Shown here piece by piece: positions 33,291 to 42,439 of a stretch of 57,200 nt of DNA. The notes under the pieces are model-generated. The model had not been told where the DNA came from. It did not search any database and saw only the letters and a list, made by a program, of their open reading frames with translations. Where the stretch lies: assembly GCA_964599885.1 (NCBI GenBank), contig CAZRHH010000015.1, positions 1 through 57,200 on the forward strand, written 5' to 3'. The position numbers were made by a program, and so were the translations under genes. Numbering within the stretch: the first letter of the stretch is position 1; every line of letters begins with the position of its first letter. The DNA comes from CAZRHH01 sp964599885 (GTDB lineage Bacteria; Chloroflexota; Dehalococcoidia; DSTF01; JACRBR01).

Positions 33291-34916
33291 ATGACGGCGA
33301 TCGAGACGCTCTCAGGCGGGCGCGAGGCCTTCGACGCCCGCCGATGGCGGGACGCCTGCGAGCAGCTCACCGCTGCTGACCGTGAAACCGCGCTCACGCC
33401 CGACGACCTCGAGCGGTTAGGGACGGCGGCGTACCTCTGCGGAGACCCGTGCTGGCAGATCGCATGGACGCGCGCGCATCAGATCCTGCGTGACGGCGGT
33501 GAAACGGCGAGGGCTGCGCGCTCCGCGTTCTGGTTAGGTTTCGGCTACTTCAATGCCGGCGAGATGGCACAGGGTGGCGGCTGGCTGACGCGCACGCAGC
33601 GGCTCGTCGACGAGTTGGGAACCGATTGCGCCGAGGCTGGCTACCTGCTGCTTCCTGCCGCGATCGAAGCATGCGATCGCGATCCCGTCACCTCGCTCGT
33701 TGCCTTCCGTCGCGCCCTTGAACTCGGTGAACGCTTTCGAGACCGTGACCTCATCGCTCTCGCACGTCATGGCGAAGCGCGATGCATCATCGTCTTGGGC
33801 GACCCTCCGGCAGGCATGGCGCTGCTCGATGAGGTACTTGTGGCGTTGACCGCCGGCGAACTGTCACCGATAGTCGAGGGCGATACGTATTGTGGAGCGA
33901 TCGAAGCGTGCCAACTTACGTTCGATGTGCGACGTGCACGCGAGTGGACGGCCGCGCTCCACCGCTGGCACGAATTGCAGCCGGGCCTCGAGGCGTTCCG
34001 AGGCCAGTGCCTGATCTACCTGTCAGCGATCGCACAGACGCGCGGCGACTGGCGCAGCGCTTTGGATGTGGCATCGCAAGCGTGCCAGCGGCTGACGGAA
34101 CCCACGCTGCATCCGGCAATCGGCGCGGCGCACTATCAACGCGCGCAACTCGAGCGATTGCGCGGGGAGTTCGGCGCGGCCGAAGAGTCGTATCAGCTGG
34201 CAGGAGAACACGGGCGCGAGCCGCAACCGGGACTGGCGCAACTGCGGCTCGCCCAGGGTCAGGTAGCGCCCGCAGCCGCAAGCATCCGCCGCGTGCTCGA
34301 TGAAAGCAGGCATCCCGTCGAGCGATCGGCGGCGCTCCCTGTCTGCGTTGAGATCATGATCGCCATTCACGACGTTGGAGCCGCGCGTGCCGCCGCAGAG
34401 GAGCTCGGTCAGATCGCCGCCACGTTTGCGTCGCCCTTCCTGCGGGCGCAAGCCGCGCACGCCACTGGCTCGGTGCTCGTCGCTGAAGGGCGGCATCGCG
34501 AAGCACTCGAGCATCTGCGCGAGGCTTGCGCGATCCTACGTGAATTGGATGCGCCATACGACGCTGCCCGTACGCGCGTCCTCGTCGGCTTGGCTTGCCG
34601 CGCACTCGGCGACCTAGATGGCGCCGAGGTCGAATGGCGAGCGGCACGTGGCGTGTTTCAAACGGTAGGCGCGGCGCCGGATCTCGACCGGTTGGATGCG
34701 CTGTCGGGGAAGTCATCGCAGCGGGGCCTACTCACCACTCGCGAACTCGACATTCTCCGACTCATCGCGTCGGGGAGGACGAATCGCGCCATCGGTGAAG
34801 AGCTTGTTATCAGCGAAAAGACGGTCGCCCGACACGCGAGCAACATCTTCGACAAGCTCGGCGTGTCATCGCGCGCCGCCGCTACGGCTTTCGCGTACGA
34901 TCATCACCTCCTCTAG
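33291..34916 (+). CDS. LuxR-family regulator with N-terminal TPR repeats
   Basis: I start at ATG 33291 (MTAIETLSGG). The 541-residue protein consists of TPR-like helices over about residues 10-460 (including REPQPGLAQLRLAQGQVAPAAASIRRVL, homologous to the TPR protein at 10328-12478) and a LuxR helix-turn-helix at the end: LLTTRELDILRLIASGRTNRAIGEELVISEKTVARHASNIFDKLGVSSRAAA. There is no ATPase domain, unlike MalT or LAL regulators. It probably binds DNA in response to a partner or ligand bound by the TPR region. The next genes are possible targets. Confidence 0.9.
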   Translation: MTAIETLSGGREAFDARRWRDACEQLTAADRETALTPDDLERLGTAAYLCGDPCWQIAWTRAHQILRDGGETARAARSAFWLGFGYFNAGEMAQGGGWLTRTQRLVDELGTDCAEAGYLLLPAAIEACDRDPVTSLVAFRRALELGERFRDRDLIALARHGEARCIIVLGDPPAGMALLDEVLVALTAGELSPIVEGDTYCGAIEACQLTFDVRRAREWTAALHRWHELQPGLEAFRGQCLIYLSAIAQTRGDWRSALDVASQACQRLTEPTLHPAIGAAHYQRAQLERLRGEFGAAEESYQLAGEHGREPQPGLAQLRLAQGQVAPAAASIRRVLDESRHPVERSAALPVCVEIMIAIHDVGAARAAAEELGQIAATFASPFLRAQAAHATGSVLVAEGRHREALEHLREACAILRELDAPYDAARTRVLVGLACRALGDLDGAEVEWRAARGVFQTVGAAPDLDRLDALSGKSSQRGLLTTRELDILRLIASGRTNRAIGEELVISEKTVARHASNIFDKLGVSSRAAATAFAYDHHLL

Positions 34917-35039
34917 CCACCCACTACATAGATCTACCCATCCATTCAACCGCGATGAATGCACATTTCATCCGATGCGGCGTCCACCGCCTGCTGCGAT
35001 GCTGTTGTGGAAGCACACGCAGTTCACGGAGGTTGTCGG

Positions 35040-36194
35040 ATGGAAACCAATGGCTTTTCCAATGCGATCCACGCGCTGGTACCGCGCATTCGCGAGCGGC
35101 GAACGGAGATCGAAGAGGCGCGCAGGCTTCCGCCCGACCTTGTCGGTGAGCTGACGGCGACCGGCGTCTTCCGAATTGGCGTCCCGAAGGCGTTGGGCGG
35201 CGACGAAGGCGACGTGCTCGACGCGCTGCGGGTCATAGAGACGCTATCAGCGGCCGACGGCTCGACCGGGTGGTGCGCCATGCTCGCGATCGGTGGTGGC
35301 ATCGTCGCGGGTTACATGCGAGAAGACGGCGCGCGTGAGGTCTTCGCCGACCCAGGGTTGCCCACGGCGCTGGTCGCCGAGCCGGCGGGGGCGGCGGTGC
35401 GAGAGCGCGACGGCGTCCGAGTGAGCGGGCGCTGGCGTTTCGCAAGCGGCGTTACGCACGCCACGTGGATCGTGCTCGGCTGCGTTGTCATGGAGAACGG
35501 CGCCCCGCACATGACGCCGCACGGGCCAGAGGTGATTCACGTATTCGTGCCCGTGAAGGACGTACAGATCCATGACACGTGGCACGTGAGCGGGCTGCGC
35601 GGCACCGGGAGCAACGATGTGAGCTGCGACAACGTGTTCGTCCCCGAGGCGCGGATCTTTTCGTTGTTCGACCCGACGGGGTTTCGATCCGAAGCGCTCT
35701 ACCGGATGCCGGTCTTAACGCAGGTGGCTCCCGCGATCTCCGCTGTTGCGCTGGGTATCGCGCGGGCGGCGCTCGACGAAGTCAGCGAACTCGCGGCCAC
35801 GAAGACGCCGTCGATGAGCATGAGCAGGCTGGCCGAGCGGCCGGTCGGCCAGATCGAGATCGCGCGCGCAGAAGGAGCGCTCGGCGGCGCGCGCTCCTTC
35901 CTCTACGACGCTGTCGACGACGTCTGGCAGACGGTCGTGGCCAAGTTCGAGCCCACGATGCGTCAACGTTCACTGTGCCGCATCGCGTCGAACCACGCGA
36001 CTGAGGTGGCCGCCCAGGTCGCACGCACGGCCAGCACGCTCGCAGGGTCGACGTCCGTGTACAACGCGTCGTCGTTGCAGCGACACGCCCGCGACGCGGA
36101 CGTGATCACGCACCACTTCACGCAGTCGCCGCACGTGTGGGAGGACGCCGGACGTGCCCTATTGGGCTTGGAGCCGATGGCGCCATTGTTCTGA
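35040..36194 (+). CDS. Acyl-CoA dehydrogenase/HpaH-like flavin monooxygenase
   Basis: The start is ATG 35040 with GGAGG eight bases upstream. The 384-residue product has an acyl-CoA dehydrogenase fold: N-terminal helical domain RRLPPDLVGELTATGVFRIGVPKALGG, the strand VSGRWRFASGVTHATWIVLG, VSGLRGTGSNDVSCDNVFVPEA and the C-terminal Acyl-CoA_dh_2-like helical domain ending HVWEDAGRALLGLEPM. This subgroup contains FADH2- or FMNH2-dependent monooxygenases of aromatic compounds and the DszC type, which need a separate reductase. The SG.W.f.SG motif supports that reading. Confidence 0.88.
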   Translation: METNGFSNAIHALVPRIRERRTEIEEARRLPPDLVGELTATGVFRIGVPKALGGDEGDVLDALRVIETLSAADGSTGWCAMLAIGGGIVAGYMREDGAREVFADPGLPTALVAEPAGAAVRERDGVRVSGRWRFASGVTHATWIVLGCVVMENGAPHMTPHGPEVIHVFVPVKDVQIHDTWHVSGLRGTGSNDVSCDNVFVPEARIFSLFDPTGFRSEALYRMPVLTQVAPAISAVALGIARAALDEVSELAATKTPSMSMSRLAERPVGQIEIARAEGALGGARSFLYDAVDDVWQTVVAKFEPTMRQRSLCRIASNHATEVAAQVARTASTLAGSTSVYNASSLQRHARDADVITHHFTQSPHVWEDAGRALLGLEPMAPLF

Positions 36195-36226
36195 GATCAT
36201 CGAAACCTAGCGAATAGGCGAGTTCC

Positions 36227-36592
36227 TTGCAGCCGTCCCAATTTCTCGTCATCGTGCACAGCGAACAGCCCGAGCGGCTGATCGAGTTCTACAAGGACGT
36301 GGTGGGCCTGGTGCCGCACTTCGGTGTGACGCCAGGCGCGTTCAGCGCCGGATCGTCGTCGTTCGTCGACTTGATCGTTGAGCCACACGGCGAGGTCAAG
36401 GGTGAGGCGAGGGAGCCACAACGCGTGATGCTCAACTTCGTCGTGGACGACATCGTCGCGGAACAGTGTGTGCTCAAGTCACGCGATGTTCCGTTCGTGC
36501 GTGACGCGACGGAGGAACCCGGCGTCGGGCTCTTCGCGACGTTTGAAGATCCGGACGGCAACTACTGTCAGTTAATCGAACTCCGCACCTAA
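36227..36592 (+). CDS. VOC (glyoxalase/bleomycin resistance) protein
   Basis: The 121-residue product starts at TTG 36227; no better start is available in frame. It is a single VOC domain with FLVIVHSEQPERLIEFYKDVVGLVPHF, FVVDDIVAEQCVLKSRDVPF and the closing FATFEDPDGNYCQLIEL. The putative metal ligands are His11 and the final Glu. It is 32 bases after the flavoenzyme gene, so probably in the same operon. The substrate is unknown. Confidence 0.85.
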   Translation: MQPSQFLVIVHSEQPERLIEFYKDVVGLVPHFGVTPGAFSAGSSSFVDLIVEPHGEVKGEAREPQRVMLNFVVDDIVAEQCVLKSRDVPFVRDATEEPGVGLFATFEDPDGNYCQLIELRT

Positions 36593-36649
36593 CCGCCGCT
36601 GTTTTCGGTAGCAGGCTTACGAGGTCAGAGCACGCTCTAGGGGAAAGAC

Positions 36650-37243
36650 ATGGAAGCCAAACAAATTTTGGTTAACCAGTATCGCTGGAGCGCCGCGACG
36701 GCGCGGAACATGATCGACGTGCTCACGAAGGACCTCACCGAAGACGAGCTGAACTGGCAGGCGCGGCCCGGCCACCACTCCATGTGGCACAACATCTGGC
36801 ACATGTTCCTGTCAGATGACTACTACACGGCAGCGGCTCTTGAGATGCCTGCCATTTGGGATGAGGGCAAGTGGCAAGACCGGATCGACTTAAGCAACAT
36901 GGCGAGGGTGTTCGACTATCCGGCAAAGGGTATGGGCAACGGGGTCGAAAGTGTCGTGCCGCGTTTTGTGATCTTCGACGTGCCAGACAGCCTGGTTGAC
37001 GAACTAAAAGCCCCGCCGCTCGCGCATTACTTGGCGTATGTCGATGAGCTCCATGCAAAGACCACCGAGCGCCTGCTCGCTGCATCCAGTGACCAACTCA
37101 TCAGAAAAGTGTCTTGGTACGGGCGATCCGTTCCGGCGTTCTCACAGATCGTAGGATCTGGGCACGTGTCTCGACACATTGGAATGATGGAAAACATCCG
37201 AGGACTGGTCCGAGGTCCTGGAGAAGGAACTGCTTCAATCTGA
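36650..37243 (+). CDS. DinB family protein
   Basis: The start is ATG 36650 (MEAKQILVNQYRW), with GGGGAAAG upstream. The 197-residue protein has the four-helix DinB layout, with His in HNIWHMFLSDDYY and in SRHIGMMENIRGL as metal ligands. The family includes thiol-dependent transferases (bacillithiol or mycothiol S-transferases) acting in detoxification. The exact substrate cannot be told. Confidence 0.87.
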   Translation: MEAKQILVNQYRWSAATARNMIDVLTKDLTEDELNWQARPGHHSMWHNIWHMFLSDDYYTAAALEMPAIWDEGKWQDRIDLSNMARVFDYPAKGMGNGVESVVPRFVIFDVPDSLVDELKAPPLAHYLAYVDELHAKTTERLLAASSDQLIRKVSWYGRSVPAFSQIVGSGHVSRHIGMMENIRGLVRGPGEGTASI

Positions 37244-37326
37244 GCGAGTCGAACCTCGCGTGTGAACGCCCGTGCACGACAGGCGCATACTATGAGCCGA
37301 TCGTGTGGGGGGATGGGCGCACCGCG

Positions 37327-38208
37327 TCACTCGCGGGAGTTGAGGTCACGGCGGGCGAAGGACCAGAACGAGATGGCGCCGAAGGCGACGCAGAAGACGA
37401 CGAGCATGAGCGCCGCCACCAACGGGTCGGGCGTGTCGGCGGGATCGGGCACCGCGCGGAAGGCGATGGAATTGTAGTCGGGATAGCCGTTCTTGTTCGC
37501 GGCGAGCAACGCTGAGGCGTGGTGCTCGATGAACAGGTTCTGAAACCCTTCCCAGTTCCCGCCCAGCTCACCCAGGAGGCTCACGGCGCTGCTCTCGACC
37601 AGCTTGTATACCAGGACGCCGGTCGCGCCCAACGCCGTCGAACGTGACACGACGGCGAGCATGAACGCGAGCATACCGTACGGCACGATCGCCAGCGTCG
37701 CGCACGCGACCATCAGCGGCATTTCCGATACGGACGGCTCAGGGTTGACGCCGACGTACTTCACAGGATCCTCGAATAGCTGCGTCGCTGCGAGTGAGAA
37801 CACGATGCCAACGGCCAGCGCGATCAGCATGCCGACGGCGCAGATCAGCGCGGTGGTCAGCAGTTTCGCCGCGAGGAACTGCGTTCGCGTTACGCCGCGC
37901 GCGATCGACAAGCGCACGCTTCCCCATCCGAAATCGGTCGCGACGGCGGATGCCGCGAAGAACGCGATGAACACGGGTCCCCAGTACTGGCCTGCATCGA
38001 TCAACGGAAGAATCGCCCAAGGCCAGCGGAACGTGAACGCACCCGCCGGAATGCCGTACTCATCAATGTTGTTGCGTTCGTCGAGGTAGGCAACACCGCC
38101 GGCAAGCCAGATCTCAATGGCCGCGCCGATGATGAGGAATAGCAGCAGCAGGTACGGCAGCCACCGGGTGCGCGACTTCATCCATTCCGCAGAGAGCAGC
38201 CTAAGCAC
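37327..38208 (-). CDS. ABC-2 type transporter permease
   Basis: The start is GTG 38208, overlapping the TAG of the ATPase frame by eight bases. The 293-residue protein has about six hydrophobic segments: LPYLLLLFLIIGAAIEIWLAGG, WGPVFIAFFAASAVATDFGWG, LLTTALICAVGMLIALAVGIVFSL, MVACATLAIVPYGMLAFMLAVV and a last one near VAALMLVVFCVAFGAISFW. FGWGSVRLSIARGVTRTQFLAAKLL is typical of ABC-2 permeases. The gene is intact, but its partner ATPase lacks Walker A, so the transporter may be inactive. Confidence 0.9.
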   Translation of the reverse strand: MLRLLSAEWMKSRTRWLPYLLLLFLIIGAAIEIWLAGGVAYLDERNNIDEYGIPAGAFTFRWPWAILPLIDAGQYWGPVFIAFFAASAVATDFGWGSVRLSIARGVTRTQFLAAKLLTTALICAVGMLIALAVGIVFSLAATQLFEDPVKYVGVNPEPSVSEMPLMVACATLAIVPYGMLAFMLAVVSRSTALGATGVLVYKLVESSAVSLLGELGGNWEGFQNLFIEHHASALLAANKNGYPDYNSIAFRAVPDPADTPDPLVAALMLVVFCVAFGAISFWSFARRDLNSRE

Positions 38209-38848
38209 CGGCGTCGCCCTCCCCCGTCACTTCCAGGAAGAAGTCCTCGAGCGAGTTGTCCCGTGTCCGCAGCTCGGTCAGCCAGATCTGGCGTTCTGAG
38301 AGCGCGCGGCTGATCTCGGCGGCGCGGTCGGCGGGCGCCTCGACGACGAGGCGGCCATCGGCCTCGCGGGTAATTGCGCCGGGCCAGCGGAGCGCGCGGA
38401 TCGCGGTTTCGGCGCCGGCGGCGTCAGTCGTGCGCAGTTCGAGGACGCCGCTGGCCGCGACGAGCGAGGCGACGGATCCCTGCGTCAGGAGGCGGCCGCT
38501 CTTCAGGATCGCTACCTCGTCGCACATCTGCTCGACCTCGTTGAGGATGTGACTCGAGACGAAGACCGTCTTGCCGTCGGCCGCGAGTTGGCGAACAAGC
38601 GAGCGAAACTCGCGGATGCCGGCGGGGTCGAGACCGTTCGTTGGCTCATCGAGGATGACGAGTTCTGGATCGTGCAGGATCGCCGTCGCGACCGCGAGCC
38701 GCTGCCGCATGCCGAGCGAGTCGGTGCGCGCCTTGTCGCGCCCGCGCGTCGTCAGGCCAACGAGGGCCAGTACTTCATCGATGCGGGCGCCGGTGATGCG
38801 CGGGTCGATCTTCGCCCAAAAGCGCAGGTTGTCGCGCGCGGACTCTCG
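38201..38848 (-). pseudogene. ABC transporter ATPase, N-terminal third (Walker A) missing
   Basis: In frame the segment reads ESARDNLRFWAKIDPR, then VLALVGLTTRGRDKARTDSL, GMRQRLAVATAILHDPELVI (signature) and LDEPTNGLDPAG (Walker B), followed by the H-loop VSSHILNEVEQMCDEV and the normal C-terminal part. Upstream of ESARDN the sequence changes abruptly into the 'KGLHY' regulator fragment in another frame. About 75 residues with the Walker A GxxGxGKS are therefore lost. Any product starting at ATG 38710 could not bind ATP normally. Confidence 0.88.
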
Positions 38849-39263
38849 CGCGCCTCTTCGATGTCTTCCTCAATCTCAGCGAGACGTCTTCGGTACGCCT
38901 CTTTAGCCTGAGCATCGAGCAGACCGCCGCCTTGCATCGCTCGCGCGAACGACAGGCCGGCCTCTGCGACGCGGCTACCGTTCCCCGCTCCGTCTCTCTC
39001 CGCAGCTATTAGATCCAGAACGTGGAACTCCCTGCCCGGCTCGGCGAGAAGCCGAGCCCGGTAGTGCAGACCCTTCAGATCCCGGAGGTGCGCGGTATGT
39101 CCCTCGAACACGACCGACCAGTAGTCGCCCTCTCGTCGAAACAGGTTTTCCAAAAGCCCAGCGACGACCGAAGCCCCGGATTGTCGGCCCCTGAGCCGAC
39201 CGATGATGACTCGACTCCCTCTGCCGGGTCTGCGTTTGTGACGCCTGGATGATCGGCGTTCAT
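38849..39263 (-). pseudogene. Fragment of the 'LRDxKGLxYLARLL' regulatory domain
   Basis: The frame LLENLFRREGDYWSVVFEGH, then LRDLKGLHYRARLLAEPGRE and KEAYRRRLAEIEEDIEEARES matches the C-terminal domain of the TPR protein at 10328-12478. An ATG at 39263 overlaps the stop of the USP gene (ATGA) and opens a different frame (MNADHPGVTNADPAEGVE), so a frameshift lies near 39160-39200. Downstream, the domain ends at about 38849 in the middle of its helix and joins the ABC ATPase. The last 90 or so residues of the domain are missing. Confidence 0.75.
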
Positions 39264-40186
39264 CCGGCGGTGGCCTTCGTCGCACGCTCCTCCGGCGCTT
39301 CAGCCGCTGAGGCAACGGGACGGATGAGGAGGACCGGCGCATGACCCTGCAGCATGCGGTCCGCCGTGCTGCCCAACACCGTTCTCGCGATGCCAGCACG
39401 TGCGTGTGTGCTCATCACCACGAGGTCGACGGCGTTCCTCTCCACGAAATTCAGCAGCATGTTCGCGCTTCCGCCCTGAAACACCATGATCTCCACGGGG
39501 TGTGCGATTGTCGACTGCGTTTTCTCCAGATACGCGCGCGCCGACGAAACGAGTTCCTCATCGAGCCTCGGCCAGTACATCTGTGGCGCATACATCGGGA
39601 ACGCTTCGGCCGAGAACGGCGCAACGCGAACGAGCGTCACCTTCGCGCCGAACGCGCGTGCGAGCTCGAGTGCCGCCGGCAGTGCCGCCTCGGCGAGCGC
39701 CGACCCGCCTAGCGGAACCAGAATGTGCTTGGGAGCGAATCCGGAGGCTACCGTCTCTGCCACTTCCTTTCCGACGACCAGGAGCGGAACGTGCGAGGTA
39801 TGCAGCAGGTTGCCCGCCGTCGAGCCGTACATCCACCGGTTGAGGCCCGAGCGTCCGTGCGTCGATGCGACGATCAGCGAGGCATCCACCTCTCGCGCTG
39901 TCTCGAGGATCGCTTCGTGCGGATAGTTGACCTTGACCACCAACTCAGCATCGGACACGGCCAACCTGTCACGGACCGCGGCGAGATACTGCAAGCACGT
40001 CTCGCGCGGCCGAGTCACCATCTCTTCGCTCCACGGTCCGTGCTCCGGAATGTCGGAGGTGTAGGCTGCCGTCATCAGCACGAGCCGGCCTTGCAAAGCC
40101 GTGGCGAGCGCCGTCGCGTAGGGCAGGGAGCGTTCAGAGATTGCCGAACCGTCCAGCGGTACGAGTATTGGATCATTTGCGAGCAT
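39260..40186 (-). CDS. Tandem-domain universal stress protein
   Basis: ATG 40186 has an excellent AGGAGGTG seven bases upstream. The 308-residue protein has two Usp domains, each beginning ILVPLDGSA / ILVPLGGSALAEAALP and ending with the nucleotide-binding region: STHGRSGLNRWMYGSTAGNLL and STHARAGIARTVLGSTADRMLQGHAPVLLIRP. The ATP-type motif G-2x-G-9x-G(S/T) is nearly kept. Tandem USPs of this kind are prominent members of the mycobacterial DosR regulon. It is the first gene of this minus-strand group and is close to a NarL-type regulator. Confidence 0.93.
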   Translation of the reverse strand: MLANDPILVPLDGSAISERSLPYATALATALQGRLVLMTAAYTSDIPEHGPWSEEMVTRPRETCLQYLAAVRDRLAVSDAELVVKVNYPHEAILETAREVDASLIVASTHGRSGLNRWMYGSTAGNLLHTSHVPLLVVGKEVAETVASGFAPKHILVPLGGSALAEAALPAALELARAFGAKVTLVRVAPFSAEAFPMYAPQMYWPRLDEELVSSARAYLEKTQSTIAHPVEIMVFQGGSANMLLNFVERNAVDLVVMSTHARAGIARTVLGSTADRMLQGHAPVLLIRPVASAAEAPEERATKATAG

Positions 40187-40621
40187 ACGAACACCTCCTG
40201 GAGCATCATACGCAGAATTCTTTGATGCGATCGTTGCTGAAAGGCTCTGGATCTCCGGGCCAAGTGGCACGTCTAGCGGATCATCAATAAGCGGTCTTGG
40301 CGTGCGGTGGGTATCACGTCGCCGGCGTACGACCTCGGGCTCACGGAGGAGGAGGTCGCAGAGCGCTGGGAGCAGCACTACGCCGTGCTGCGTGCCCAAC
40401 GAGCCGCGCCGCCGGGCGATTTGCCTCGCGCATAGCCCTGTCCCGGTCGCTCCGCGCACATCGCCACCACTACGCCGCGAGTGCGCGCGCGACGAGCCAG
40501 AGCGGCGCGGGCCAGGTGTTGCTGAAGATGGAGCGGATGAAGCCGGGGTCGTGCAGCTCGTTAAAAGTCATGGTTCCAGGTACTGTGCTGACCAGATCCA
40601 AGGGTCGTGCATCGCCTGCTT
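40187..40621. other. 435-base gap holding a DoxX-like scrap
   Basis: It includes the promoter region of the USP gene and a membrane-protein remnant on the minus strand at 40470-40571. A frame on the plus strand (GTG 40307 to 40435, 42 residues with TEEEVAERWEQHYAVLRAQ) looks coding-like but is short and has no clear family. Confidence 0.45.
40470..40571 (-). pseudogene. N-terminal remnant of a DoxX/DoxD-like membrane protein
   Basis: ATG 40571 encodes MTFNELHDPGFIRSIFSNTW followed by PAPLWLVARALAA-stop. The pattern 'WAPLWLVxRL' is typical for the first helix of DoxX-like quinol-oxidase subunits or related proteins. Only 33 residues remain. Confidence 0.4.
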
Positions 40622-41275
40622 CTACTCATCGGCGCCAGCCTCTCGACGAGCGATGAATGCGGCCGCTTCCGATCGTCTCGTAAGATTCAACTTTCGGAGG
40701 ATGTTGCTCACGTAGTTCTTCACGGTCTTGTCGCTGAGGAACACTTCGTCGGCGATTTGTTTGTTCGTCTTTCCTTCCGAGATGAGGTGCAAGATCTTTT
40801 GCTCCTGCTCCGTGAGAGCGTTGAGCGGGTCGTCTGACTTCCGCTGTCCGGCGCTTCGGACGCGCTCCAGCACCTTCCGCGTGACGGCGGCGTCGAGCAG
40901 CGAGTCGCCGCGCGCGACGGCGGCGATGGCGTCGCCGAGGTCACGGCCACGCGTCTGTTTGAGGATGTATCCCGAGGCGCCGGCGAGGATGGACGCGAGT
41001 ACAGCATCCTCGTCCGCGTAGGAAGTGAGCATCAGCACTTTCGATTCCGGTCGCGATTCTCGTATCGACCGGCACGCCTCGATGCCGCTTCCATCAGGGA
41101 GGCGAACATCCATGACGATCACGTCGGGTGTCGTGCGCGCCGCCTCAGCGATCGCCTCCTGAACGGTTGAAGCCTGCCCGACGACGTCAAACCCTTCACG
41201 GCGCTTTAGTAGCGCCAGAAGCCCTTCACGGACCACGTCATGGTCATCGACAAGCATGATGCGTATGCTGGCCAT
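40622..41275 (-). CDS. NarL/DevR-type response regulator
   Basis: I prefer ATG 41275 (MASIRIMLVDDHDVV). The 217-residue protein has a receiver domain with Asp10/Asp11, the phospho-acceptor Asp56 (VIVMDVRLPDG), Thr84 and Lys106 (ILKQ), and a LuxR-type HTH at about 145-205 (LNALTEQEQKILHLISEGKTNKQIADEVFLSDKTVKNYVSNILRKLNLTRRSEAAAF). The layout matches DevR/DosR, the dormancy regulator of mycobacteria. The kinase gene lies 54 bases upstream on the same strand, so the pair forms a two-component operon. Confidence 0.94.
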   Translation of the reverse strand: MASIRIMLVDDHDVVREGLLALLKRREGFDVVGQASTVQEAIAEAARTTPDVIVMDVRLPDGSGIEACRSIRESRPESKVLMLTSYADEDAVLASILAGASGYILKQTRGRDLGDAIAAVARGDSLLDAAVTRKVLERVRSAGQRKSDDPLNALTEQEQKILHLISEGKTNKQIADEVFLSDKTVKNYVSNILRKLNLTRRSEAAAFIARREAGADE

Positions 41276-41329
41276 CGATTTTTGTCCCTTCGCGCCAGTG
41301 TACGCCACTCGTTCCCGCAGATGGTTGTT

Positions 41330-42439
41330 CTAGCGGAGCGGGACGGAAACTGAAATTGTCGTACCGTGCCCAACGGCGCTGTGTATCTCCAACCGGCCGC
41401 CAACCGAATTCGCGCGACTGGCAAGGTTCCGCAGGCCGCGATGCCCCTCGGCACGCTCCGCTGCGGCATCGAACCCCGCTCCGTCATCGGCGACTCGCGC
41501 GACGATGCAGTCATCTCTGCGGCAAAGGGCCAGATGGACGTGTTTCGCACGCGAATGCTTTCGGACGTTAGCCAGGGCCTCCTGGGCGATCTGGAAGATG
41601 GCCACGGCAATCGAATCGTCAGCGCCGGACACGTCGGCGTCGAGCTCAAGATCGATGGCGATTGGGGAGCTTGCGCGAAACGCACCGACAAGGTGCTGTA
41701 GCGAGTCGGCGAGGTTGCCGCCATAGAACATCGGCCGAAGCTCGAAGATGTAGCCGCGGATGTCTCTGATGACGTCGTTGAGCTGGTCGATCGATTTCTC
41801 GATGAGCGCCTCGGCCGCTGTGCCGCGCGCCTCCTCCGCCGCGATCTCCAGCCCTAGCGCGACGCCGAAGACCAATTGAATGATCCCGTCGTGTAGGTCC
41901 ATGGCGATGCGCTCGCGTTCGTTCTGCGCCTGCGCCGCTTCGAGAAGCACGCGGCGTTCCGCTTCGAGCCGCAGCCGTTCGCTGATGTCGCGTACCGCGG
42001 CGACGATCAGTGTGCCTTCGGAGGTGAGCCGCGGGCTGAGACTGATCTCCACCGGAAACTCGCTGCCGTCTTTTCTTCGGCCTTTCAGGCTCAGGCCCGA
42101 GCCCATCGCTCGGATCGTCGGATGGCCTTCGTACCGAGCGCGATGGGCGAGATGCGCTTTCTTGAACTCATCCGGGACGAGGATCTCCGCCCGCTCTCCC
42201 ATGAGCTCATCGCGGCTGTAACCGAAGAGCTCCTCGATCTGCGAGTTGGCCACAACGATCTTGCCCTCCGGCCCGACGACGAGCATGCCATCCGGCGCGG
42301 AGTCGAGGAGTCCTCGGAAGGTGGCGTCGGTCAGCAATCGGAAGACCTCAGGCGATACGACGGTACGAAACCTCCTCATTATAGGGTCGAAGCGGACGAA
42401 GCGCCTTGTGTGCTTCGCTGCCGCCATGCTCGTGAGCAT
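41330..42439 (-). CDS. PAS-domain HisKA_3 sensor histidine kinase
   Basis: The 369-residue protein starts at ATG 42439. A PAS domain covers about 38-155 (FRGLLDSAPDGMLVVGPEGKIVVANSQIEELFGYSRDEL...VAAVRDISER). The dimerisation/phosphoacceptor helix has His183 in RERIAMDLHDGIIQLVFGVAL, and the ATPase domain has ALANVRKHSRAKH, VADDGAGF and GHRGLRNLASRA. There is no membrane helix, so it is a cytosolic sensor. It lacks the heme GAF domains of DosS/DosT, so if it senses oxygen or redox it does so through the PAS domain. It should phosphorylate the NarL regulator downstream. Confidence 0.93.
   Translation of the reverse strand: MLTSMAAAKHTRRFVRFDPIMRRFRTVVSPEVFRLLTDATFRGLLDSAPDGMLVVGPEGKIVVANSQIEELFGYSRDELMGERAEILVPDEFKKAHLAHRARYEGHPTIRAMGSGLSLKGRRKDGSEFPVEISLSPRLTSEGTLIVAAVRDISERLRLEAERRVLLEAAQAQNERERIAMDLHDGIIQLVFGVALGLEIAAEEARGTAAEALIEKSIDQLNDVIRDIRGYIFELRPMFYGGNLADSLQHLVGAFRASSPIAIDLELDADVSGADDSIAVAIFQIAQEALANVRKHSRAKHVHLALCRRDDCIVARVADDGAGFDAAAERAEGHRGLRNLASRANSVGGRLEIHSAVGHGTTISVSVPLR

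Noticed and set aside
40307..40435. 42-codon open frame with TEEEVAERWEQHYAVLRAQ
   Set aside because: It looks coding-like but is short, has no ribosome site and no recognisable family; at most a C-terminal scrap.
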